Origin: DASQDN01 sp035630195
GTDB lineage: Bacteria > Acidobacteriota > Terriglobia > Bryobacterales > Bryobacteraceae
Assembly (NCBI GenBank): GCA_035630195.1
Contig: DASQLD010000111.1
Coordinates: 1 to 14,111 of the forward strand
Direction of reading: 5' to 3'
Length of the DNA stretch: 14,111 nt
The first letter of the stretch is position 1. Each line of letters starts with the position of its first letter. The notes under the pieces were generated by a model. The model ran no database searches. It was given only the letters and a program-made list of their open reading frames with translations, and was not told the origin of the DNA. Both the position numbers and the translations under genes were made by a program. Shown piece by piece: positions 6,688 through 13,375 of the stretch.

Positions 6688-7656
6688 TCAGTGATGAAAC
6701 GACGAGGACAGCACCCGTCCGCTCGCGTCCACCACCGCGGTTGCCGTAAACCCGAGACGACCTTCCCGGCCGAAGCGAAGATCGATCAGTTCAACCGTGG
6801 TCGCGCCGTCCGGTTCTTCAGCTGGAGAAACGCGCCACAGCGGGGTTCGCGCGAACTTCTCCAACACTTGAAACACCGGAACTGTGCGCGCTGCCCCTAT
6901 CGCGGGACTTGGCTCCTGTTTCCAAAAGGTGGATAGGGGGTGAGGATCGAACTCTTCTGAGAGATCGACGTTAACCTTCTGCCAGGAACGCTCCGTCTCT
7001 ACCCAGCCGATCCAACGCATTGGATTCACATTGTTGGGAAACGCGACGGTTTGCTTGGGAGCGACACCGTCGTATACACGCGATTCCAACGTCTCGATTG
7101 CGCGCTTGTGCAGGAAATAACGTCCCGTGTCGTAGAGAACAAGCAGGCAGAGAGCCGCAATCGCGATCCCTGTCCCGGGCGATCGCTTGGCTCCGATTTC
7201 GGAGCCAACCAGGCTCGAAAGTATCGGCCAAAGACACCCGATAAGCAGGATCGCCCAGATCCAGACATCGATCACATGAGTGAAATCGAGCGCCGGCCAC
7301 GCATCCGAAAAGGGAAGAAAAAGCCGTATCCCATATGGATTCGTAAAGTCGAGCAGTAGATGACTCGCGACCACTACCAGGGAGATCAGCCATGCTCGAA
7401 GCCAAGGTAAGACCTGCCGAAAGATGGCCGCGACGGCTAATACCGGTACGGCGGCCATCAAAGGAGCGAATACCAATGCGTGAGTCACCCAACGGTGATG
7501 GATAAAGTAGACGTCAACTCCACCGAGAAGACTGACTATGTCAAGGTCCGGAACGTTCGCGGCGAAAACTGCGAGCCATGTGGCGCGAGGAGATAAACGA
7601 TTGAGACCGGCGCGGGTGAGCAGAACGCCGGTTAGCGAATGCGTCAGATTATCCAT
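6688..7656 (-). CDS. YdjM-like membrane-bound metal-dependent hydrolase
   Basis: The 322-residue product belongs to the YdjM / DUF457 family of membrane-bound proteins predicted to hydrolyse a phosphoester with a bound metal. The conserved polar residues are at the N-terminus and between hydrophobic helices: MDNLTHSLTG (His6), AANVPDLD (Asp37, Asp39), IHHRWVTHALV (His53, His54, His59) and SHLLLDFTNPYG (His99, Asp103). Hydrophobic segments lie near 25-45, 60-80, 85-102, 128-150 and 162-178; the remaining 140 residues are a soluble C-terminal part with LRFGREGRLGFTATAVVD. The true substrate is not known for the family. Its ATG lies inside the last codons of the upstream lipid kinase gene (8-nt overlap), which implies translational coupling and supports the start. 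Confidence 0.85.
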   Translation of the reverse strand: MDNLTHSLTGVLLTRAGLNRLSPRATWLAVFAANVPDLDIVSLLGGVDVYFIHHRWVTHALVFAPLMAAVPVLAVAAIFRQVLPWLRAWLISLVVVASHLLLDFTNPYGIRLFLPFSDAWPALDFTHVIDVWIWAILLIGCLWPILSSLVGSEIGAKRSPGTGIAIAALCLLVLYDTGRYFLHKRAIETLESRVYDGVAPKQTVAFPNNVNPMRWIGWVETERSWQKVNVDLSEEFDPHPLSTFWKQEPSPAIGAARTVPVFQVLEKFARTPLWRVSPAEEPDGATTVELIDLRFGREGRLGFTATAVVDASGRVLSSSFHH

Positions 7657-8596
7657 GCTGGTACTTGCGCCGGAAGTTTTCCGGAACCAGTAGTGTCAGC
7701 GAGTCAGGTATCATCTCCAGCCGTACGGGCAAGCGGCCCGCTCGTTCGCCATCGATCTGAACGTAGATGCCCGGGTCCTTCGCGTGTTTGATTTCCAGCG
7801 ACGATGTCTTGATAATCTTCACACCCTGCATGTTGGCGAGTCTTCCCGTGATCACTCCTAACAGGTATTTCATGTAAGGGAACGTGTGAGCGCCCTGAAA
7901 CAGCACCACTTCAAACTGGTCACTGAACAGGGATGCGTTGCGCGCGATGAGGAGGTCGCCACCATAGTTCTTTACGCGGCTGGCAAGCGCAAAGCTGCAG
8001 CTAATAGTATTCGCTCCCATCGTCACTTCGAACTCCGGCAGCGACCGGCCCAGTTGGCTGAATCCACCTACCCAGTACGCGACCTTCCCCAGTGACGCCT
8101 TTAATTTCGCGTCGATGTTATAGACGATAAGCGCATCCAATCCCGCGCCCGCCATAAGCACAAAATGTCGCTGCTCGCTCCCGTTATCGAGAAGGCCCAT
8201 GCCAATACGGACCGCGGTGAGTCCAGCAAGCGCCTTTGCCGCCCGGGTGATATTGTTTCCGATTCCCAACTCGAGCGCCAGCACGTTTGCGGTGCCTGCA
8301 GGCAAGATACCGAGCGGCACCCTGGAACCGGCCATCCCGTTCGCGATTTCATTGATCGTTCCGTCACCGCCGGCAGCCAGGATCAGATCTGCGCTCTGGT
8401 CCAGGCAACCGCGCACGATAGCTCCCGCCGTTCTCGGCCCAGTGGTCGCGACGGTCGTTACTCTGTGGCCATCGGTTGTTAAAGCGTCGATGGTACGTTG
8501 GAGAATGTCGTCACGCTTGCGGTTGAGCCTGCCGGCGTTTGGATTGTAGATGAGGAAGGCGTTTTGGTAGGTCGTGATAGGCCCCTTAGCCCCCAA
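7649..8596 (-). CDS. Diacylglycerol kinase family (YegS/DagK-type) lipid kinase
   Basis: The protein is a member of the diacylglycerol kinase catalytic-domain family, which transfers phosphate from ATP to a lipid alcohol at the membrane; whether the substrate is diacylglycerol or another lipid is undetermined. Over 315 residues it shows FLIYNPNAGR (14-23), the nucleotide-binding GGDGTINEIANGMAG (76-90), LGILPAGTANVLALELG (95-111) and the late YVQIDGERAGRLPV, all in the usual order. The only start in this frame after an upstream TAG is a TTG at 8596, which lacks a proper ribosome binding site. An ATG at 8606 in another frame would join this frame if the run of five Gs at 8594-8590 were four, so the start region deserves doubt. 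It heads the operon with the YdjM-like and GH5-like genes and is divergent from ligA. Confidence 0.9.
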   Translation of the reverse strand: MGAKGPITTYQNAFLIYNPNAGRLNRKRDDILQRTIDALTTDGHRVTTVATTGPRTAGAIVRGCLDQSADLILAAGGDGTINEIANGMAGSRVPLGILPAGTANVLALELGIGNNITRAAKALAGLTAVRIGMGLLDNGSEQRHFVLMAGAGLDALIVYNIDAKLKASLGKVAYWVGGFSQLGRSLPEFEVTMGANTISCSFALASRVKNYGGDLLIARNASLFSDQFEVVLFQGAHTFPYMKYLLGVITGRLANMQGVKIIKTSSLEIKHAKDPGIYVQIDGERAGRLPVRLEMIPDSLTLLVPENFRRKYQHG

Positions 8597-8604
8597 ACTC
8601 TACC

Positions 8605-8612
8605 ATTATAGA
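8605..8612. promoter_or_regulatory. Putative symmetric -10 element between the lipid kinase gene and ligA
   Basis: The minus strand has a perfect TATAAT at 8610-8605, and the plus strand has TATAGA at 8607-8612, overlapping it. The spacer between the two starts is only 52 bp. No consensus -35 is seen in either direction. If the minus-strand element is used, transcription would begin about at the TTG start, giving a leaderless message. Confidence 0.35.
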
Positions 8613-8648
8613 TTCCATAGTCTCTGTCCTTTGTATCTTCATTGAGAA

Positions 8649-10637
8649 ATGTCTGAAACCGTAGCCAAGCGGATAGAACAACTACGTGAGACACTCCGGC
8701 GCCATGAGTACCTTTACTATGTCGCAGATTCTCCGGAGATCTCAGACGCCGAATACGACAGGATAATGCGCGACCTGCAGCAGCTAGAGCAGGCGAATCC
8801 CCAGTTCGCAACAGCGGACTCTCCTACCCAACGGGTTGGAGGAGCTCCGCGAGAAGGGTTCTTGAAAGTGATGCATTCCGCGCCGATGCTCAGCCTTGAC
8901 AATGCATTGAATGAGACCGAGCTGCGCGCATGGGACGCGCGTGTGCGAGATCATCTGGATTCTGAACCCTTTCGCTACGTTGCCGAACTGAAGCTGGATG
9001 GACTCTCCATGGCTACCCATTTCCTTGAAGGTAAGTTCTCGCGAGCAGTGACACGCGGGGATGGCCGGGTCGGTGAGGATGTAACGGAGAACGCGCGCAC
9101 AATCAGGTCGATTCCTCTGAAGGCGCGGGACAGCAAATGGTCGGAGTTTGAGGCTCGAGGCGAGGTTGTCATGAACCGCCACGGTTTCGAACGCTTGAAC
9201 TCGGAGCGTGAATTACAGGGTCAACCGAGATTCGCCAATCCCCGCAACGCCGCAGCCGGATCGCTGCGTGTATTGGAGCCGACAATTACGGCCAGTCGCC
9301 CGCTCGAATTCTACTCGTACTCACTTTTGGTGAAAGGCCAGCCGCCTTTGGATAGTCACTGGGAGACGCTCGAGAAGCTTTCAGATCTCGGCTTCAAAGT
9401 CAATTCGACCCGTGCCGTGTGTGGTGGCCTCGATGAGTTGATGGCCTTCTGCCGCAAGTGGGAAGAGGGTCGGGACACTCTGCCCTACGAGATCGATGGA
9501 GTGGTCGCAAAGGTTGACTCCCGAAGACAACAGGAATCCCTCGGATACACGTCAAAAGCGCCGCGCTGGGCGATCGCATTTAAGTACCCGGCTCGTCAGG
9601 CCGAAACGCAGGTGGAGGGCATCGAAGTCCAGGTGGGTCGAACCGGCGCCCTGACACCGGTGGCGCATCTAAAGCCAGTCGCAGTAAGCGGAGTGATGGT
9701 GTCAAGAGCCACCCTGCACAACGAAGACGAAGTTGAACGCCTGGGCGTACAGATCGGCGACACGATCGTTATCGAGAGAAGCGGTGACGTGATCCCGAAA
9801 GTGATTCGTGTCAAAGTCGAAGGCGAGAACCGGCGCCCGTTCCGGATGCCGAAGAGTTGTCCGGTTTGCAGCGGCGATATCGTTCGCGAACCTGGGGAAG
9901 CGGCCAGCCGTTGTATCAATACCAATTGTCCTGCACGTCTTAGAGAATCGGTGTTGCACTTTGCTGCCCGTTCCGTGATGAATATCGATGGCATGGGTGA
10001 GTCCCTTGTAAACCAGCTCGTAGAGAACAAGATTGTCCGGAGTGTCGCCGATCTTTACGAGCTGACTGCGGAAAAGCTGATGGAACTGGAGCGCATGGGG
10101 CGCAAGTCGGCCGATCGTGTAATCCAAAACATCGACGCTAGCCGTAAACAGCCGTTACCTCGCGTTTTGAATGGCCTCGGTATCCCGTTCGTTGGTGAGC
10201 GTACCGCAACGATCCTCGCCGATACCTTTGGTCATCTCGATACGATTCGCGACGCTGATATGGAAACTCTACAGGCGGCGCAGGAGGTTGGTCCCAAGGT
10301 AGCTCACAGCATCCGCCGTTTCTTCGATGAATCCCACAACCGGGAATTGGTGGAACGGCTTCGAGCGGCTGGACTCCAGTTCGAGCATGTTAAGCGCAAG
10401 ACCGCCGGCACGCTCGCGGGTAAGACATTTGTTCTTACGGGAACCCTGCCCGAATGGAGCCGCGAAGAAGCCAAGGAGCGAATCGAGTTGGCGGGAGGCA
10501 AAGTCAGTGGTTCGGTCAGCAAAAAAACAAGCTACGTCGTCGCGGGGGAAGACGCCGGCTCGAAGCTGGATAAGGCGCGGGAACTGGGAGTCAAGATTCT
10601 CGACGAAGCCGGTTTACGCGAGTTGCTGAAGGGATGA
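8649..10637 (+). CDS. ligA: NAD-dependent DNA ligase
   Basis: LigA seals nicks in DNA during replication and repair, using NAD as the adenylate donor. The 662-residue protein has every domain in order: the NMN-binding Ia region (RRHEYLYYVADSPEISDAEYD from about 18), the adenylation domain with the active-site Lys115 in ELKLDGLS, the EIDGVVAKV motif, an OB fold (EVQVGRTGALTPVAHL), a four-cysteine zinc finger (Cys404, Cys407, Cys422, Cys427), helix-hairpin-helix repeats (NIDGMGESLVNQL, LNGLGIPFVGERTA) and a BRCT domain from about 588 (GKTFVLTGTLPEWSREEAK) to the C-terminus. The length is normal. The start ATG at 8649 gives the expected N-terminus although only a weak GAGA precedes it. Its stop overlaps the start of the next gene by 4 nt (ATGA). 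Confidence 0.98.
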   Translation: MSETVAKRIEQLRETLRRHEYLYYVADSPEISDAEYDRIMRDLQQLEQANPQFATADSPTQRVGGAPREGFLKVMHSAPMLSLDNALNETELRAWDARVRDHLDSEPFRYVAELKLDGLSMATHFLEGKFSRAVTRGDGRVGEDVTENARTIRSIPLKARDSKWSEFEARGEVVMNRHGFERLNSERELQGQPRFANPRNAAAGSLRVLEPTITASRPLEFYSYSLLVKGQPPLDSHWETLEKLSDLGFKVNSTRAVCGGLDELMAFCRKWEEGRDTLPYEIDGVVAKVDSRRQQESLGYTSKAPRWAIAFKYPARQAETQVEGIEVQVGRTGALTPVAHLKPVAVSGVMVSRATLHNEDEVERLGVQIGDTIVIERSGDVIPKVIRVKVEGENRRPFRMPKSCPVCSGDIVREPGEAASRCINTNCPARLRESVLHFAARSVMNIDGMGESLVNQLVENKIVRSVADLYELTAEKLMELERMGRKSADRVIQNIDASRKQPLPRVLNGLGIPFVGERTATILADTFGHLDTIRDADMETLQAAQEVGPKVAHSIRRFFDESHNRELVERLRAAGLQFEHVKRKTAGTLAGKTFVLTGTLPEWSREEAKERIELAGGKVSGSVSKKTSYVVAGEDAGSKLDKARELGVKILDEAGLRELLKG

Positions 10638-11224
10638 AGGAATTCCTCAATACGCTCGTGAACTGGGGATCTTCCGGCTTGTTCCTAGGCGCGGTGCTGG
10701 ATGGGGCTGGACTGCCGATTCCGGGTGGCGTCGACGCGCTGGTTGTTTTCCTGGCCACCCGACTGCCTGAAGATGCAATCTGGTTGTCGTTTGTCGCTGT
10801 GATCGGATCTGTCCTCGGAAACTTCTTCTTGTTCCTGGTTGCCCGCCGAGGCGGGAAGACGTTTCTCGAGAAGCGTTCGACCTCGAAGAATGCCAAGCGT
10901 TTTCGACGCTGGTTTGATCGTTACGGATTGTCAACCGTGTTTGTCGCTGCTCTTGTTCCGTTGCCAGTGATGCCGCTGAAAATCTTCGTCCTATCCAGTG
11001 GCGCCTTAGGCTCGCATCCTGTGCGATTTCTGCTTGCTTTCCTCGCTGCTCGTATCCCCCGCTATCTCGGTCTCGCCTTACTCGGCCGTGCAATGGGCGA
11101 CAACGCGATGGATTACCTGAAAAACCATGTTTGGCATCTCCTCGGTTTTGCTGTCGGCTTGTTTGTTGTACTCGCAATCATCATGCGATACGTGGACCAA
11201 CGCGCAGCTACTGCGACAAAGTGA
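10634..11224 (+). CDS. DedA/VTT-type integral membrane protein
   Basis: The 196-residue protein fits the VTT (SNARE-associated / DedA) superfamily, whose studied members move lipids across membranes or affect membrane homeostasis; the role of this one is not known. It has a re-entrant-like first segment with a proline/glycine motif (AGLPIPGGVDALVVF, 25-39), hydrophobic stretches near 47-70, 99-122, 130-150 and 166-184, a basic loop (RSTSKNAKRFRRWFDRYG), the VPLPVMPLKIFVLSSGALG core (108-126) and AARIPRY (138-144) with the conserved arginine near a proline. It starts at the ATGA shared with the ligA stop, a standard coupling arrangement. Its last 17 bp overlap the 3' end of the TonB-family gene on the other strand. 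Confidence 0.8.
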   Translation: MKEFLNTLVNWGSSGLFLGAVLDGAGLPIPGGVDALVVFLATRLPEDAIWLSFVAVIGSVLGNFFLFLVARRGGKTFLEKRSTSKNAKRFRRWFDRYGLSTVFVAALVPLPVMPLKIFVLSSGALGSHPVRFLLAFLAARIPRYLGLALLGRAMGDNAMDYLKNHVWHLLGFAVGLFVVLAIIMRYVDQRAATATK

Positions 11225-11912
11225 AATGCACTTGTATTGGGGCAATTACTTCTACCGGCTCTCCATTTAACAGCGTCGGCCTGTAGATCCACTGACGCAC
11301 GGCATCCACGGCGGCGGCGATCAGCAACGGGTGCCCCGAGTGTACTTGCAAATTCACGACGCGGCCGTCACGGGCAATAACACCTTCGAGTCGTACCGTA
11401 CCTGCAATGCGAGCCTGACGAGCGAGCGGCGGATAGGCAGGCATGACTCGTTTGATCAACCTGGCTTCCATTACGTCACCGCCTATGCGCAATGGTTTCG
11501 CTACTTGTGACGGTTCCCTCTTCTTCTCAATCGGCGGCGCCGCTGCAATCACCGGAGGATGGCCCCAACTTGGTACGTTCAAACCGCCAGAAATACTTTC
11601 AGAATCACCGGCGCCCGTCCAGGAGGGAGCCTGAGCAAGCATCATTTCGGGACCGTCGTCAATCACGGCCACGCCTACCGGAACGCGCGCCGGGATAACG
11701 AATGACCGGGTAGCGCGAGGGTTGGCAAGACCACTGCTCACAGCCCCAGGTGTCTCTACGAGCTTCACCGGCTTCGGCGCCCGAGGATAAGGAGGGCTGG
11801 GTTGAGGGAGCGACACCGCATCGAGCTTATGGACAGTGAGAATGGAAAGAATTACACCGAGTGCGATGAAGGTCGCCTGGATCGCGAAGGAAAGCATCAT
11901 GGATCGCCACAT
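11208..11912 (-). CDS. TonB-family energy transducer protein
   Basis: TonB proteins span the inner membrane and carry energy from ExbB/ExbD to outer-membrane transporters. This 234-residue protein has one N-terminal transmembrane segment (about 7-26, SFAIQATFIALGVILSI), a proline-rich linker (PQPSPPYPRAPKPVK, 36-50), a low-complexity middle, and a C-terminal TonB domain from about 150: VMPAYPPLARQARIAGTV, IARDGRVVNLQVHSGHPLL, AAVDAVRQWIYRPTLLNGEPVE and a final beta strand (IQVHFTL). No exbB, exbD or TonB-dependent receptor lies in the window, so its partner is unknown. It is divergent from the enolase-superfamily gene with a 42-bp spacer. The ATG at 11912 is preceded only by a weak ACAGG; Met5 or Met6 are possible alternatives. 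Confidence 0.88.
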   Translation of the reverse strand: MWRSMMLSFAIQATFIALGVILSILTVHKLDAVSLPQPSPPYPRAPKPVKLVETPGAVSSGLANPRATRSFVIPARVPVGVAVIDDGPEMMLAQAPSWTGAGDSESISGGLNVPSWGHPPVIAAAPPIEKKREPSQVAKPLRIGGDVMEARLIKRVMPAYPPLARQARIAGTVRLEGVIARDGRVVNLQVHSGHPLLIAAAVDAVRQWIYRPTLLNGEPVEVIAPIQVHFTLSQ

Positions 11913-11948
11913 GCCTGTTCAGACACCGCTCTGAATGGCCTGGTTCCC

Positions 11949-11956
11949 ATTACAAT
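11949..11956. promoter_or_regulatory. Possible symmetric -10 element between the TonB-family and epimerase genes
   Basis: ATTACAAT reads TACAAT on the plus strand (11951-11956) and TGTAAT on the minus strand (11954-11949). It lies in the 42-bp divergent spacer and touches the plus-strand ATG at 11955. It would give the TonB-family gene a leader of about 30 nt; if used rightwards, translation would have to begin at a later codon such as the GTG at 11964. No -35 was found. Confidence 0.25.
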
Positions 11957-13364
11957 GGTGATCGTGCAGAAACCAGTAACCCGTCGCGCTCTTCTCGGTG
12001 GCGCAATGATGGCTCCCTTCCTGTCCCTTGCAGCGACACGCTCTACGGACGCGCGTATCGATGAGGTCACTTTCGCGTTCGAAGATTACAAATACCGAAC
12101 CCCGATTAAATTTGGCGGAACAGAGGTCGATCGAGTCACACTCCTGAACGTGAATGCGACTATCCGCAATGCAGCCGGAAAGGTTGTTAAAGGCTTCGGT
12201 TCGATGCCGCTCGGCAACGTATGGTCTTTCCCTTCGAAGACTATGCCGTATGATCAGACACTGCACGCAATGAAAGTCTTGTCCGAACGTATTGCGAAGA
12301 TAACGAACGGCTACAAGGAATTCGGGCACCCAATCGATCTTAACTGGGAACTGGAAGAACAATACCTTAAGGCAGCGGACGAAGTATCCCGTGAGTTGAA
12401 GTTAGATCAACCCATCCCGAAGCTTTGCACACTTGTCGTAGCAAGTCCGTTCGACGCTGCGGTTCACGACGCATTCGGCAAAATGCATGGACGCAGCACA
12501 TATCAGACATACGGTTCGGATTTAATGCGGCAAGACTTGTCGCACTACATCGGATCTGAGTTTAAGGGCGAGTACCTTGACAAGTACGTCCTGAAAACTC
12601 CGAAGCCGGCGATGCCTCTGTATCATCTGGTTGGCGCCGTTGATCCAGTCGTCACGTCCGATATCAAGAAGCGTATCGGCGACGGTTTGCCCGAAACGCT
12701 ACCCGAATGGATGAAGTACAACGGCTTGACTCACGTCAAGATCAAGCTCAACGGCGAAGACATCAAGTGGGATATCGATCGCGTGCTTAGCGTCGACAAA
12801 GCCGCCCCGTCCGCTCGCCACTTCTCTCTCGACTTCAATGAAAAATGTCCGAATGTCGGCTACCTCATCGAGATGATGCGAACCATCAAAGAAAAGACGC
12901 CTTCGGGATTTGAGAAAATCCAGTACGTCGAGCAGCCGACCAAGCGGGACCTTAAGAGCGACCGGCAGAACGTCATTCATGAAGCCGCCAAGCTGAAGCC
13001 GGTCGTCATCGACGAGTCGTTAACCAGCAAGGAGATGCTTATGCTTGCGCGCGAGATGGGCTACTCCGGAACGGCTCTCAAGGCCTGTAAAGGCCAGGGG
13101 CAAGCGCTTCTGATGGGAGCTGTGGCGCAAAAGTACAAGATGTTCCTTTGCGTGCAGGATCTGACTTGTCCTGGAGCCTCGCTCATCCACTCTGCCGGAC
13201 TCGCTGCGCATGTTCCCGGTGTTGCGGCCATTGAAGCCAACGCCCGTCAATACGTGCCGATCGCGAATGCAGAGTGGGAGAAGAAGTTCCCGGGCATCTT
13301 CGTGGTGAAAGATGGTCTCCTCAAAACCGGCGTTCTCAAGGGCCCCGGGCTTAGCGCCGTCTAA
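11955..13364 (+). CDS. Enolase-superfamily enzyme with Tat signal, probable dipeptide epimerase-like
   Basis: The open frame extends left to 11802, but the ATG at 11955 is preferred because it avoids overlap with the divergent TonB-family gene and begins with a twin-arginine signal (VTRRALLGGAMMAPFLSLAA, 8-27). That gives 469 residues. The C-terminal half is a mandelate racemase / muconate lactonizing enzyme-type barrel. Predicted catalytic residues are the KxK motif Lys262-Lys264 (THVKIKLNG), metal ligands Asp293 (SLDFNE), Glu326 (YVEQP) and Asp353 (VVIDES), and Lys376/Lys379 (ALKACKG). Their spacing is close to that of L-Ala-D/L-Glu epimerase, and an NlpC/P60 endopeptidase gene follows after 11 bp, as in Bacillus ykfB-ykfC. 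The superfamily assignment is firm; epimerase activity on murein dipeptides is inferred. Other racemases or dehydratases of the superfamily remain possible. Confidence 0.85.
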   Translation: MVIVQKPVTRRALLGGAMMAPFLSLAATRSTDARIDEVTFAFEDYKYRTPIKFGGTEVDRVTLLNVNATIRNAAGKVVKGFGSMPLGNVWSFPSKTMPYDQTLHAMKVLSERIAKITNGYKEFGHPIDLNWELEEQYLKAADEVSRELKLDQPIPKLCTLVVASPFDAAVHDAFGKMHGRSTYQTYGSDLMRQDLSHYIGSEFKGEYLDKYVLKTPKPAMPLYHLVGAVDPVVTSDIKKRIGDGLPETLPEWMKYNGLTHVKIKLNGEDIKWDIDRVLSVDKAAPSARHFSLDFNEKCPNVGYLIEMMRTIKEKTPSGFEKIQYVEQPTKRDLKSDRQNVIHEAAKLKPVVIDESLTSKEMLMLAREMGYSGTALKACKGQGQALLMGAVAQKYKMFLCVQDLTCPGASLIHSAGLAAHVPGVAAIEANARQYVPIANAEWEKKFPGIFVVKDGLLKTGVLKGPGLSAV

Positions 13365-13375
13365 AATCAAAGTAC

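Noticed and set aside
6217..6936. 239-codon plus-strand open frame across the GH5-like / YdjM-like junction
   Set aside because: It is antisense to two genes with clear family motifs, is rich in Arg, His and Pro as shadows are, and has no ribosome binding site.
11802..11954. 51-residue N-terminal extension of the enolase-superfamily protein
   Set aside because: It would overlap the divergent TonB-family gene by more than 100 bp, is very polar, and would bury the twin-arginine signal inside the protein.
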